This document shows, one piece after another, positions 55,261 through 63,785 of a stretch of 64,000 nt of DNA (positions are counted from its first letter, which is position 1; every line of letters begins with the position of its first letter). A model generated the notes under the pieces. The model searched no databases. It was not told the origin of the DNA and saw only the letters and a list, made by a program, of their open reading frames with translations. A program made the translations under genes and the position numbers. Location: contig NZ_CP026362.1 of the NCBI RefSeq assembly GCF_004116955.1, positions 2,676,501 through 2,740,500 of the forward strand. The letters run 5' to 3'. The DNA comes from Bacillus vallismortis (lineage in GTDB: Bacteria > Bacillota > Bacilli > Bacillales > Bacillaceae).

Positions 55261-55302
55261 GGCGAAACACTCAAAAAACAGTGGCGAAAGTAAAAAAAAC
55301 AG
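55261..55302 (-). promoter_or_regulatory. A-tract direct repeat upstream of yesO (candidate activator site)
   Basis: GGCGAAACACTCAAAAAACA at 55261-55280 and GGCGAAAGTAAAAAAAACAG at 55283-55302 are direct repeats offset by 21-22 bp, two helical turns, upstream of the yesO promoter region. They are suited to an AraC-type DNA-binding domain such as YesN or YesS. Confidence 0.5.
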
Positions 55303-55308
55303 AGATGG

Positions 55309-56415
55309 CTATCCTGCGGAAGCGCCTCCCTGTTTTCTTCTGAATTCTGACGGTGTCAGCCCGGTATATTTTTTAAAGACGAGACTGAAATACTTCGGAT
55401 TATCGCCAAAGCCGATTTCTTCCGCGATGTCTGAGACACTCGCGTCCCGCCTGATTTTCAACTGCTTCATCGCATGCTCAAGACGCACTCGCGTCACGTA
55501 TTGGGAAAATTTCTCTCCTGTTTCCTGTTTAAATAATTTCCCGAGATAATCGGGATTCATAAACAGCATATCCTTCGCCGCCCATTTTAAGGATAAATTC
55601 GGATTTGCGAGCTCATCGGCAACAAGCCTGATCATTTTCGAAATCACCGCGCTCCCGTGCAGGTCACCAGACGCTTCAACGGTATCCCGAAACAGCTGCC
55701 CTGCGTGCCGGAGTTCTCCCGTCTGGCTGATTGCCATCTGATAGTCTGTGAAGACGTCCGCCGCCTTTTCAGCGGCGTTCTCTTCCACAGCGAGCACCGT
55801 CCAATCTCCGCTGCTGCAAACCGCTGTCAGCGCCGAGCCAAGCGCTTCTCTAACCGCGGAATCAATAGATTGTTCCCCTTTTACAATCAAAAGGCGGACC
55901 TTTTTTCCGGCAAGTGAAGGCGGCGGTGACAGCTGGGCCACTCCGGCGATCAAGCCCTCCAAGTATTGATCGGCGGCAAAGGAACGGATATGATCGAGCT
56001 CATGCTTCAGATGAGCGGTTCTCTTTTGCCGCATATCGTGCTGCTTCAGCTCGGCAATGATTTCCTCCAACGAGCTGATAATCTGCTGTTCATTGCAGGG
56101 CTTCAGCAAATAATGTTTCACTCCGTATTTCATTGCTTCCTTCGCGTATTCAAACTCTCCAAAACCCGATAAGACGATAAATTGAACCGACGGATTGGCG
56201 GCTGACACCTTTTTAATCAGCTCAAGCCCGTCCATGCCGGGCATTTTCACGTCTGTGATGACAATATGCGGCTGGTTATTTAAAATCTTGTCATACGCTT
56301 CATTCCCGTTCTGCGCTTTGCCGATTAAAGAAACGCCAAGCGCCTCCCACTCAATGATTTCTGCCATTCCCTCAAGAATAATCCTCTCGTCATCAGCCAG
56401 CAATACTTTATACAT
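55309..56415 (-). CDS. yesN: response regulator YesN (AraC-type output)
   Basis: A 368-residue response regulator. The receiver domain has LLADDE and the phospho-acceptor Asp55 in VITDVKMPG; the C-terminal 100 residues are an AraC domain (LSLKWAAKDMLFMNPDYLGK and IGFGDNPKYFSLVFKKYTG). It works with kinase YesM, whose stop it overlaps by 1 nt (TGATG). A middle region of about 120 residues has no clear domain. Probable activator of yesOPQ. Confidence 0.92.
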   Translation of the reverse strand: MYKVLLADDERIILEGMAEIIEWEALGVSLIGKAQNGNEAYDKILNNQPHIVITDVKMPGMDGLELIKKVSAANPSVQFIVLSGFGEFEYAKEAMKYGVKHYLLKPCNEQQIISSLEEIIAELKQHDMRQKRTAHLKHELDHIRSFAADQYLEGLIAGVAQLSPPPSLAGKKVRLLIVKGEQSIDSAVREALGSALTAVCSSGDWTVLAVEENAAEKAADVFTDYQMAISQTGELRHAGQLFRDTVEASGDLHGSAVISKMIRLVADELANPNLSLKWAAKDMLFMNPDYLGKLFKQETGEKFSQYVTRVRLEHAMKQLKIRRDASVSDIAEEIGFGDNPKYFSLVFKKYTGLTPSEFRRKQGGASAG

Positions 56416-58148
56416 CACGCCACCTCATTTCGGCACGGTATTGTGATCACAATCCTTGTTCCCTTGTCTTGTTCACTTTGAATGCGCAGGCCGTACGGTT
56501 CACCGAATGTCAGCTTGATGCGTTCTCGAATATTCCAAAGTCCGATTCCTCTCCCCACCGAAGTTTCGAGAATTTGTTCATCCATGCCGGGACCGTTATC
56601 TTCGACCGTAATACAAACACAGTCCTTCATTTTTTTCGCCTGAAGGCGGAGGGCGCACGGCCTTGTGAAGGGCTCAAGCGCGTATTGAATCGCATTTTCG
56701 ACCAGCGGCTGAAGCGTCAGTTTCGGAATAAGGCAATGCTTTACTTCTTCGTCTATATCCAAAGTAAAATTCAGGCGCTCTTCAAATCGAAACCGCTGAA
56801 TGGTCATATAGTGAAGAACGATGTCCGCCTCCTCCTGAATGGTCACTGTATCTTTTTTCATATGAATGCTGTTTCGCAGCAAAAAACCGAGCGATTCCAC
56901 CATTTTCGAGATTTGCTTTTGCTGATTCGCTTTGGCCAGCCAATTGATGGACTCAAGCGTGTTATATAAAAAGTGCGGGTTGATCTGGGCTTGCAGTGCT
57001 TTCAATTCGGTTTCTTTAATGATGAGCTGCTTTTCCACATTTTCTTCCATAAGCTCGTTAATTCGTTTCATCATCACAGTAAAATGGCGGTTCAGCATGC
57101 CAGCCTCATCTTGTGTATGTTCCGGCAGAGAAAGCGATACCCCCGCTTCAATGCCGCCGTCCTGCACCGATTTCATCGCGGACACAAGCTGCTCGATCGG
57201 CTCCGTGATACTATTGGCGATTTTCCTTCCAGCAAGCAAAACCACACAGAAAAACAGGAGAAAACACGTGCCGATCACCGTTTTCATAAAGGAAATTTTT
57301 TCGAACATCTGATCAAAGGGGATGACGTTATAGTAGCTCCAATTTTGATAGGATGATTGAAGGAAAGAAATAAAGTACCGTTTGCCATTCTTTTTTATCA
57401 GGTCATAACCTGGATGCTTCAGCGTCTCCTTTGCCGCCTCGGGCGCAAGCACCGAGGCATGTGCAGAATACACCAAGTTCCCGCCTTGGTCGGCGATCAT
57501 GATGTCTCCGACCGCATCGCCCCAATCCTTCGGCAAATCACGAATCATCTGTTTCACATTGACTTGGATCAGCACCATGCCCAAGTCGTTCAAACTCAGC
57601 TGGCGATACGATCTGATCTGCCGCGCTGAAATCAGGACAGGATCTGAACCGCCGAGCGTCATCCAAAGATTTCTTCCGTTTTTCGCTTTGGCTCGTGTAA
57701 ACACCTCTTCCTGCTGCTGCTTCAACATGTCTGAAGAACTGCTTCCGGCTGAATACGCTGAGCCGCGGGCATCAATCAAATGAATGGAATCGATGTACTT
57801 TTCATCTCCGGCATATTCCGCAAGCTGATCCCACAGCTCCTGCTTCATTTGATACTGATCATACGTATCATCACGATGTTGCATGCTCAGGATGCGCTGA
57901 ATCTGTTCGTTCGTAATGATTTCATATGACACATCCTCAATCTTCTTCAGCTCGTCTTCGATCCTTTCAGAAGACATCCGCAGCACCTCCGAAGACTTGC
58001 GGTAAATCTGCTCATCATACACATGAAAGGCGTACTGCACCCCGCTGTATACAAACAGAAAGGACACGGCCATAATGAAAGATAGAAACACAAACAGCTT
58101 ATCCCTAATCTTCATCCGCCTGTACCAGCCCGCAGCTCTTTTTTTCAT
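56415..58148 (-). CDS. yesM: sensor histidine kinase YesM
   Basis: A 577-residue membrane kinase with two membrane helices (about 18-38 and 277-300) flanking an extracellular Cache-type sensor. A HAMP segment and a HisKA-type region follow, with the phospho-acceptor His in LKALQAQINPHFLYNTLE and an ATP-binding domain (VEDNGPGMD, VGRGIGLWNIRERI). It phosphorylates YesN. It overlaps yesL by 4 nt, so yesLMN are co-translated. The ligand is presumably a pectin-derived sugar. Confidence 0.92.
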   Translation of the reverse strand: MKKRAAGWYRRMKIRDKLFVFLSFIMAVSFLFVYSGVQYAFHVYDEQIYRKSSEVLRMSSERIEDELKKIEDVSYEIITNEQIQRILSMQHRDDTYDQYQMKQELWDQLAEYAGDEKYIDSIHLIDARGSAYSAGSSSSDMLKQQQEEVFTRAKAKNGRNLWMTLGGSDPVLISARQIRSYRQLSLNDLGMVLIQVNVKQMIRDLPKDWGDAVGDIMIADQGGNLVYSAHASVLAPEAAKETLKHPGYDLIKKNGKRYFISFLQSSYQNWSYYNVIPFDQMFEKISFMKTVIGTCFLLFFCVVLLAGRKIANSITEPIEQLVSAMKSVQDGGIEAGVSLSLPEHTQDEAGMLNRHFTVMMKRINELMEENVEKQLIIKETELKALQAQINPHFLYNTLESINWLAKANQQKQISKMVESLGFLLRNSIHMKKDTVTIQEEADIVLHYMTIQRFRFEERLNFTLDIDEEVKHCLIPKLTLQPLVENAIQYALEPFTRPCALRLQAKKMKDCVCITVEDNGPGMDEQILETSVGRGIGLWNIRERIKLTFGEPYGLRIQSEQDKGTRIVITIPCRNEVA

Positions 58149-58771
58149 GCTGCCTTTTCTTTCTCCTGACGCTGATCCATTGACTGAAACGCTTTAAAGG
58201 AAAGCTTCGTTAAGATCAGGCTAAGCAAACTCCCGCTGAAAAACAGCAGAAACGTTACGTGAAACAGCATGAGAAACAACACACCGACTGCGCCCGCCGC
58301 CATCATGAGCGTCACCGCAGGACGGCTGAAGGCAATCAAAAAGCTGATGCTCAGCACTTCTCTGATTTTCACATCAAAATGAGAAAACACCGGAAACACA
58401 TACAGGACAACAAATGCAAAAATCAAGCTGATGCTCAAAAACACATTGACGAGCACAGGCTGATTCATCTGCGCCGCAATCCGCATATCCGCAAACAGAA
58501 ACAAGCCGGCCGTCACAAGAATGAGCCCGAGAATCTGTGCGGCCCGCCACTCCTTTTTGAATGCCTGAAAAAAGACAGAAAACACCGGGGCATCCATGTT
58601 CCCCTTCGCCCATTCTCTTGCCACTGAAAACATCGCGGCAGTAGCGGGCATCAAACCAAACACAACGAGGCCCGCAAGAGAAAATAACAGCCAAAGCACA
58701 TTCAAATAGGCCAGTCTCATCACCCACGTGCAAAAACGATTCAGCCCATTCGCCACACTGTGTATCAACAA
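58145..58771 (-). CDS. yesL: YesL, DUF624 membrane protein
   Basis: A 208-residue protein with about five hydrophobic helices, paralogue of YesV. It often accompanies YesM/YesN-type sensory systems and CUT1 importers in Bacilli, but no function is proven. TTG at 58771 is a plausible start just after AGGAAGGTGATA; longer frames upstream run through a cre site and the promoter region. Confidence 0.82.
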   Translation of the reverse strand: MLIHSVANGLNRFCTWVMRLAYLNVLWLLFSLAGLVVFGLMPATAAMFSVAREWAKGNMDAPVFSVFFQAFKKEWRAAQILGLILVTAGLFLFADMRIAAQMNQPVLVNVFLSISLIFAFVVLYVFPVFSHFDVKIREVLSISFLIAFSRPAVTLMMAAGAVGVLFLMLFHVTFLLFFSGSLLSLILTKLSFKAFQSMDQRQEKEKAA

Positions 58772-58790
58772 TATCACCTTCCTGTTGTAG

Positions 58791-58805
58791 AAAACGCTTT
58801 CATTC
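58791..58805 (-). promoter_or_regulatory. cre site upstream of yesL
   Basis: The minus strand ATGAAAGCGTTTTCT matches the cre consensus in all but the last base, 20 bp before the yesL start. Catabolite repression of yesLMN would silence the whole regulatory cascade on glucose. Confidence 0.7.
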
Positions 58806-58884
58806 CAAAGTAATATGTATTTCTCCTTTCGAAAGAAAATTCCTGCCTCCCTATAAAAATTCGACATCACAAGAAACATCAGCC

Positions 58885-59157
58885 TTATCTATTCCTGTAT
58901 CGCATGATGGCCTTTTCGATCAAATACCCCGCAATGGCTCCGCCAATGACATGAAATCCAAGCACACCGAGCATAGCACCCTCCCAGCCGCGTACATAAA
59001 CGAGGCTATACCAGATCGCAAGCACACCAAGGACAACCAGCCCTGCCAATATCCATTCCGGCCATCTTTTATCAGGAAGTTTCACCCTAACAAAAACGGA
59101 TGCGCCTGCGAAAAGACAAGCCGTCAAGATCCCTGCCAGCAAAACAAATGACCACAT
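58885..59157 (-). CDS. yesK: YesK, small membrane protein
   Basis: A 90-residue protein with three hydrophobic helices (residues 2-22, 35-55, 60-80), of the YesK family in B. subtilis. No known function or motif. It lies between yesL and yesJ on the same strand. Confidence 0.78.
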   Translation of the reverse strand: MWSFVLLAGILTACLFAGASVFVRVKLPDKRWPEWILAGLVVLGVLAIWYSLVYVRGWEGAMLGVLGFHVIGGAIAGYLIEKAIMRYRNR

Positions 59158-59208
59158 TCCCTGTCCCTCCTTTTAGAAAAAGACAAAAAAGCCTCCTGCA
59201 AAGGACGC

Positions 59209-59751
59209 TTATTCTGCCGACATTTCTTTTTCAAACAAATGATATCCAGATGCATCAGCACCCCTGAAATCATATCCCATTCGCCGGTAAAACGAGTGCA
59301 AGGCGTCATTATCAGCGACACAGTCAAGCCGAATCCGTGTTTTCCCCGGATAGTCAACACCCGTCTCTGCCCAATGAAGGATACGCGCACCAAGCCCTTG
59401 TCCCGCAAACCGGCGGCTGACCGCCAAACGGTGCAAATAAATGGACGCGTCATGCCCGTCGTCTCCCCAAAGTGTCCGGTCCCACTCGCTCGGTTCCGGC
59501 AGCAGCATCACGACAGCCGCAAGCTCTTCGTCTTTTTTAAACACAAACACATGCCCATTTTCAATTGAACCCGCGATATCATGAGTATCTTGTCCTTCCA
59601 GCAGACCGCTCCATTGGTTAGAGCCCCGGTCCCGGAGCCATTCAGCTGTTCGGACGAGCAGCCCGGTAATCGATTCTGCATCCTCATACACGGCCGGACA
59701 CGCGCAAATTCCATCAGCTAGTGTTTCATTCGTAATCTTAAAAGGTGACAT
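59209..59751 (-). CDS. yesJ: GNAT-family N-acetyltransferase YesJ
   Basis: A 180-residue acetyltransferase with the GNAT acetyl-CoA loop RRFAGQGLGARILHWAE near residue 115 and the C-terminal NDALHSFYRRMGYDF motif. Substrate unknown. ATG at 59751 follows GGGAGG; the longer frame upstream lacks a site. It lies 121 nt after cotJC and could be sporulation-controlled or have its own promoter. Confidence 0.88.
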   Translation of the reverse strand: MSPFKITNETLADGICACPAVYEDAESITGLLVRTAEWLRDRGSNQWSGLLEGQDTHDIAGSIENGHVFVFKKDEELAAVVMLLPEPSEWDRTLWGDDGHDASIYLHRLAVSRRFAGQGLGARILHWAETGVDYPGKTRIRLDCVADNDALHSFYRRMGYDFRGADASGYHLFEKEMSAE

Positions 59752-59872
59752 AAAGGCCTCCCAATCAAAAAGTAAACTTTCACCCACCTTGATTATAATG
59801 CAGACCTGCCAGCAAAAACAGACATTTTCTCTGTATGTAAAAGGGTGCATGAAAGAGAGGCCCGGCTGCCCG

Positions 59873-60442
59873 TTAGAAAAACTTCTTCTTATCCCGCTCT
59901 TCTTTTAAAATCTCCACCGCTTCTCTGAAGCGCATGGAATGCACAATTTCACGCTCCCGCAAAAAACGAAGGGAATCGTTCAAATCAGGATCATCCGAGA
60001 TATCAATCAGCCATTGATACGTCGCCCGCGCTTTTTCCTCTGCCGCAATGTCTTCGTATAAATCGGCAATCGGATCGCCCTTCGCTTGGATATAGCTCGC
60101 TGTAAACGGCACGCCCGCCGCATTATGATAAAACAGCGCGCTGTCATGATTCACGTAATGTTCGCCAAGCCCCGCTTCACGCAGCTGCTCCGGCGTGGCG
60201 TCTTTCGTTAACTTATACACCATAGTCGCGATCATTTCCAGATGGGCAAATTCCTCCGTGCCGATATCTGTTAAAAGGCCGATGACTTTATCAGGAATCG
60301 TATACCGCTGGTTCAAATACCGGAGTGCCGCGGCCAGCTCACCGTCCGCTCCGCCATACTGCTCAATCAAGTATTTCGCCAGCGTCGGATTGCACGTGCT
60401 GACCTTAACAGGGTATTGCAGCTTCTTTTCATACACCCACAT
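59873..60442 (-). CDS. cotJC: spore-coat manganese catalase CotJC
   Basis: A 189-residue protein of the non-heme manganese catalase family. The core carries the metal ligands in the ferritin-like bundle (LTDIGTEEFAHLEMIATMVY and ENDLYEDIAAEEKARATYQW-type helices; here LYEDIAAEEKARATYQWL). It would detoxify peroxide or cross-link coat proteins. Last gene of the cotJABC operon. A short related fragment remains at 63084-63115. Confidence 0.93.
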   Translation of the reverse strand: MWVYEKKLQYPVKVSTCNPTLAKYLIEQYGGADGELAAALRYLNQRYTIPDKVIGLLTDIGTEEFAHLEMIATMVYKLTKDATPEQLREAGLGEHYVNHDSALFYHNAAGVPFTASYIQAKGDPIADLYEDIAAEEKARATYQWLIDISDDPDLNDSLRFLREREIVHSMRFREAVEILKEERDKKKFF

Positions 60443-60456
60443 TCAGGCATTCCTCC

Positions 60457-60720
60457 TTATACTTGCCACGGCCAAGGCCCTTGATTCCAATCCCAATCCT
60501 CGCCCGCGGGGCTGTTGCCGTACTGCAAAAGCGGCCCGTAAGAGGATTCGAACTTTCTTTTTAAGTGCCTTGAATAGCCGGAGTATTGATTGAACTGCTT
60601 CAGCGCGTCTTCATCATGAGGATGTGTATCTAAATAAAGGCTCAGCTCAACAAGCACAAAATCCGCCGCCTGTATTTGCTCTAGCTGACGGTAATATTCG
60701 GCATCAACCTTTTTTGCCAT
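60457..60720 (-). CDS. cotJB: spore coat protein CotJB
   Basis: An 87-residue acidic protein ([21 protein letters not shown]-terminus ending [11 protein letters not shown]), full length for CotJB. It is required with CotJA and CotJC for the coat-associated complex. ATG at 60720 follows GGGGGAG. It overlaps the end of cotJA by 17 nt. Confidence 0.93.
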   Translation of the reverse strand: MAKKVDAEYYRQLEQIQAADFVLVELSLYLDTHPHDEDALKQFNQYSGYSRHLKRKFESSYGPLLQYGNSPAGEDWDWNQGPWPWQV

Positions 60721-60952
60721 ATGCGTCTCCCCCTCGATAAGGGTTTTCATAAAAATCATAGAGATCCTTCCAAAGGGTGCCTTTCCTTAAAGCCTCCATC
60801 GGCGAAAACTGTTCCATATGCTCAGGCTGAAACGCCATATAGAGATTGGGCGGCGTTCTGTAGTACTTCTTCCCTATGGGCGGACAGGGATCAAAACGGC
60901 TGTGAAAGGGCGTATATGATTTGACAGGCGTAAACGGCTGCATATCCTTCAT
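60704..60952 (-). CDS. cotJA: spore coat protein CotJA
   Basis: An 82-residue Pro/Tyr-rich coat protein ([20 protein letters not shown]), full length for CotJA. ATG at 60952 follows AAAGGAGG. First gene of cotJABC, which is expressed in the mother cell early in sporulation. Confidence 0.93.
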   Translation of the reverse strand: MKDMQPFTPVKSYTPFHSRFDPCPPIGKKYYRTPPNLYMAFQPEHMEQFSPMEALRKGTLWKDLYDFYENPYRGGDAYGKKG

Positions 60953-60985
60953 TCCGGTTCCTCCTTTCTCAAAAACAATGACCTT

Positions 60986-61017
60986 AATAGGTATGAGGCG
61001 GGAGGTATGATTATGAC
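60986..61017 (-). promoter_or_regulatory. sigma-E-like promoter of cotJABC
   Basis: On the minus strand GTCATA (61012-61017), 16 bp, CATACCTATT (60986-60995), close to the sigma-E pattern (ATA-N16-CATANNNT). It lies 34 bp upstream of the cotJA ATG. Confidence 0.6.
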
Positions 61018-61025
61018 TGAAACTG

Positions 61026-61655
61026 CTAATAAGGAAGCTTGATCTGCTCCTCAATCCCCGCGATACGGAGCGGGCCCAGCAGCGTTAAACGCGTTAACTG
61101 ATTCGCCATAAATAACGGACTGTACTTCATGCCGCTCTCCAGCCAGGAACAAATGACCCCGATATGAGCGGATGTGATATAGCTGATGAGAATCTCTTTC
61201 GGCACCTGTAGCGCCTTGTCTGATTCCTTAATGGAAGAAAGCAATTCCTCGTAAATTCGCTTCTGTACGAACTCCGCCATAAGACTTCTGAATTGCGGCA
61301 GACCCCTGTCGCTTAGCATCACTTGAAAGTATTCGGCATGTTCATGGATGTACTCAAATAGCTTAACAAAAGATAAAGGCGGATGATCCTCATCAATGCT
61401 GACCGGTTCGACCGGCGTTTTCGGCTTTACCTGACGGATCAAATCATCTAGAACCTCGGTCATGCTTTGAAACAGAAAATCCTGTTTATCCTGATAATGC
61501 AAATAAAAGGTGCCGCGGGTGAGGTCCGCTTTTTCCGTAATTTCCTGAATCGTAATCGAGTTGGCATCTTTTTCTTTCAGTAGAGCAATTAAAGCATCTC
61601 TTAAATATTGGTTTGTTCGTCTGATTCTCGGATCGACTTTGCGTTTTTTAGACAT
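61026..61655 (-). CDS. yezE: TetR-family regulator YezE
   Basis: A 209-residue repressor with the TetR helix-turn-helix (NSITIQEITEKADLTRGTFY, then LHYQDKQDFLF) at residues 30-60 and a helical ligand-binding C-terminal part. In 168 YezE controls itself and yesE-yesF (recalled); here the divergent neighbour is a decarboxylase-like gene, so it may have taken that target. A 21-bp palindrome in the intergenic region is the likely operator. Confidence 0.82.
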   Translation of the reverse strand: MSKKRKVDPRIRRTNQYLRDALIALLKEKDANSITIQEITEKADLTRGTFYLHYQDKQDFLFQSMTEVLDDLIRQVKPKTPVEPVSIDEDHPPLSFVKLFEYIHEHAEYFQVMLSDRGLPQFRSLMAEFVQKRIYEELLSSIKESDKALQVPKEILISYITSAHIGVICSWLESGMKYSPLFMANQLTRLTLLGPLRIAGIEEQIKLPY

Positions 61656-61800
61656 TTTTTTCCTCCTTGTCTAACTTTCATTTTCTTCTGAACAAATCTT
61701 CTGCGGATGTCTACTTCTAAACATTTGAGCGTTCTCTGTTTATTGACCTTTCTCTAAAATCTACTGTACCATGAACGTACATCTTGTACATGGTGTAAAG

Positions 61801-61821
61801 TAATGAACATAGTGTTCATTA
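61801..61821. promoter_or_regulatory. 21-bp palindromic operator between yezE and the amidohydrolase
   Basis: TAATGAACA TAG TGTTCATTA, a perfect 9-3-9 dyad. It lies in the divergent 249-bp gap, downstream of a weak plus-strand promoter (TTGACC at 61743, TACCAT at 61767). Size and symmetry fit a TetR dimer. Confidence 0.7.
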
Positions 61822-61904
61822 TCTTTCTAAACGAAGCTTCGTTACGTAAAATGAGTGCACTCCATCTAATCTCACCCGCTATGATAAAGAGAGGAGTCTT
61901 TGCC

Positions 61905-62888
61905 ATGAATGGAAAAATCGCTTTAGAAGAGCATTGGGAATCTCCTGATTTTCCGGCTACAGGAAGCCACAATTTTACTGACGATGAGTATTTCAGCGCT
62001 GTCCAAAAACGATTGCAGGAATTCGAAAACCGAATTGAAGACATGGATCGAAACGGCATCCAAACGTCAATTCTCTCCTTGACACAGCCTGGAATTGAAG
62101 GCATCACTGATCCTGAGCGAGCGGTGAAACTCGCAAAGCAAATGAACGATCACGCTGCGGAATTCTTCGTTTCTAAGCACCCTGACCGCTTTAAAGCATT
62201 TGCCGCGGTGCCGTTGCAAGATCCTGAAGAAGCCGCGAAGGAACTCGAACGAGCCGTAAACGAACTCGGCTTTGTGGGCGCCTTGATCAACGGCTACAGC
62301 AACATCGGGGACGAAAACAATGCCCAATATTTAGACGAGCCCCAGGTGCGCCCTTTCTGGGAAAAAGCCGCACAGCTAAAGGTTCCCGTCTACCTGCATC
62401 CGCGTATCCCGCTGCCGAATCAGCAGCGCATTTATAAAGGCTACGAAGGGCTTCTCGGTTCAGCGTGGGGCTTCGGTTTTGAAACAGCAACACATGCCAT
62501 CCGCATGATGCTCAGCGGCCTTTTTGACGAATACCCTGATTTGACTGTCATCCTTGGCCACTTAGGCGAGGGCCTGCCGTTTACATTGCCGCGGGTTGAA
62601 CACAGACTTCGCCATCAGCGTCCTGAAACCCATGGCAACCATCAGAAAGCGCCGACTGAATACCTCCGCAAAAACTTTTATCTCACAACAAGCGGCGTGT
62701 TCAGAACACAGGCCCTAATTGATACATTGTTGGAGGTTGGCTCAGACCGCATCCTCTTCTCCGTCGACTATCCGTATGAAACGATGGAAGAAATCTCTTC
62801 CTGGTTTGACCAATGCCCAATCAGTGAAACGGACCGATACAAAATCGGCACTGAAAACGCGGCTAAGCTTTTTCAATTGAATCAATAA
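61905..62888 (+). CDS. amidohydrolase, gamma-resorcylate/dihydroxybenzoate decarboxylase-like
   Basis: A 327-residue ACMSD-type amidohydrolase, the exact length of gamma-resorcylate and 2,3-dihydroxybenzoate decarboxylases. The metal ligands are in place: Glu8 and His10 (ALEEH), His165 (VYLHPRIPLP), His219 (ILGHLGEGLP) and Asp288 (FSVDYPYE). It should reversibly decarboxylate ortho-hydroxylated benzoates, using a divalent metal in the cytosol. I chose ATG at 61905, after GAGAGGAG; a longer frame begins inside the operator. It is divergent from the TetR gene and stands in the place of yesE-yesF of 168. True substrate unproven. Confidence 0.88.
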   Translation: MNGKIALEEHWESPDFPATGSHNFTDDEYFSAVQKRLQEFENRIEDMDRNGIQTSILSLTQPGIEGITDPERAVKLAKQMNDHAAEFFVSKHPDRFKAFAAVPLQDPEEAAKELERAVNELGFVGALINGYSNIGDENNAQYLDEPQVRPFWEKAAQLKVPVYLHPRIPLPNQQRIYKGYEGLLGSAWGFGFETATHAIRMMLSGLFDEYPDLTVILGHLGEGLPFTLPRVEHRLRHQRPETHGNHQKAPTEYLRKNFYLTTSGVFRTQALIDTLLEVGSDRILFSVDYPYETMEEISSWFDQCPISETDRYKIGTENAAKLFQLNQ

Positions 62889-62890
62889 AA

Positions 62891-62922
62891 AGAAGACCTT
62901 CGGCAGAGCCGAAGGTCTTTCT
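62891..62922 (+). terminator. terminator after the amidohydrolase gene
   Basis: An 11-bp perfect stem AGACCTTCGGC / GCCGAAGGTCT with a 3-nt loop followed by TTTCT. The U-run is short, but the hairpin is strong. Confidence 0.72.
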
Positions 62923-63083
62923 AGATTAATCAGTCCTTGCAGCATAAGCAGCCGCAAACCTGCCGCCTCTATTCTCTGCTACAGATCGGAACGGAAAACC
63001 CGGCGTCCCCACACAGCTCCGTTGATCCCCGCCGCTTTGCCTCATTTAGAAACAGGAACAATAAAGCGGAGAAATCTGTTTCA

Positions 63084-63115
63084 GCCGATATCCGTTAAAA
63101 GGCCAATGACTTTAT
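63084..63115 (-). pseudogene. relic of a manganese-catalase (cotJC-like) gene
   Basis: These 32 bp match the cotJC coding strand at 60260-60291 at 30 positions, in the same orientation. On the minus strand they read KVIGLLTDIG, the same peptide as CotJC, then hit TGA. No other part of a catalase gene is found nearby. The rest of the 394-bp gap (62889-63282) shows only the two terminators and no credible gene. Confidence 0.55.
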
Positions 63116-63235
63116 TCACAATACACATTTCAGCATCAGCAAATCGTACCCTTTCACCGTCCGGTGGGAATACGCCCCCTGTGCCCGAACTCAATCAAAC
63201 GGTTAGCGATTCGATTTCAGACTGAACAGTCAAAA

Positions 63236-63266
63236 CAAAAAAACACCCTTGGTTTGCAAGAGTGTC
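63236..63266 (-). terminator. yeeK terminator
   Basis: ACACTCTTG / CAAGGGTGT 9-bp stem (one G-U pair) with a 5-nt loop followed by TTTTTTT on the minus strand. Confidence 0.85.
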
Positions 63267-63282
63267 CCTTTTTACCTCATCT

Positions 63283-63753
63283 TTATTTATAGCCGCCTTG
63301 TCCCCAGTGGCCCATATGGTGGTGATTATCTTTTCCATCATGATGGGGGTTACCCTTATGATGATGGGGATTCCCATCATTCTCATGATGCATGCCATAG
63401 CTCGGAGAACTTACAGTTCCAGGATAGCCTCCATAGCCTCCGCCTTGCATACCGTAGCCCGGGTAGCCTCCGCCTTGCATACCGTAGCCCGGATAGCCTC
63501 CACCTTGCATGCCATAGCCCGGATAGACCCCGCCCTGCATACCGTAGCCCGGGTAGCCTCCGCCTTGCATACCGTAGCCCGGGTAGCCTCCGCCTTGCAT
63601 ACCATAGCCCGGATAGCCTCCAGCTTGCATGCCATAGCCCGGATAGCCTCCGCCTTGCATGCCATAGCCTGGGTAGCCTCCTTGCATGCCATAGCCTGGA
63701 GAAACGCCAAAACCAGGTCCGCCATAGATATGTCTTGTATCCATATCGTTCAT
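63283..63753 (-). CDS. yeeK: Gly/Tyr/His-rich spore coat protein YeeK
   Basis: A 156-residue repeat protein. After a short N-terminus (NDMDTRHIYGGPGFG), about nine PGYGMQ units (GGYPGYGMQG) make up residues 20-110, followed by a His-rich tail (NPHHHKGNPHHDGKDNHHHM). This composition identifies the inner-coat protein YeeK of B. subtilis. ATG at 63753 follows GGAGAG; the long upstream extension lies within the promoter. A sigma-K-like promoter precedes it, fitting late mother-cell expression. The His tail may bind metal. Confidence 0.9.
   Translation of the reverse strand: MNDMDTRHIYGGPGFGVSPGYGMQGGYPGYGMQGGGYPGYGMQAGGYPGYGMQGGGYPGYGMQGGGYPGYGMQGGVYPGYGMQGGGYPGYGMQGGGYPGYGMQGGGYGGYPGTVSSPSYGMHHENDGNPHHHKGNPHHDGKDNHHHMGHWGQGGYK
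63420..63700. repeat. 30-bp tandem repeats inside yeeK
   Basis: In-frame 30-bp units coding GGYPGYGMQG, about eight near-identical copies. Repeat number can be expected to vary among strains. Confidence 0.88.
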
Positions 63754-63785
63754 ATTCACTCTCTCCTTCACATAGGTTACAGTCC

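Noticed and set aside
63420-63700. Regular 30-bp repeats, possible CRISPR
   Set aside because: The units are contiguous, coding and lack unique spacers.
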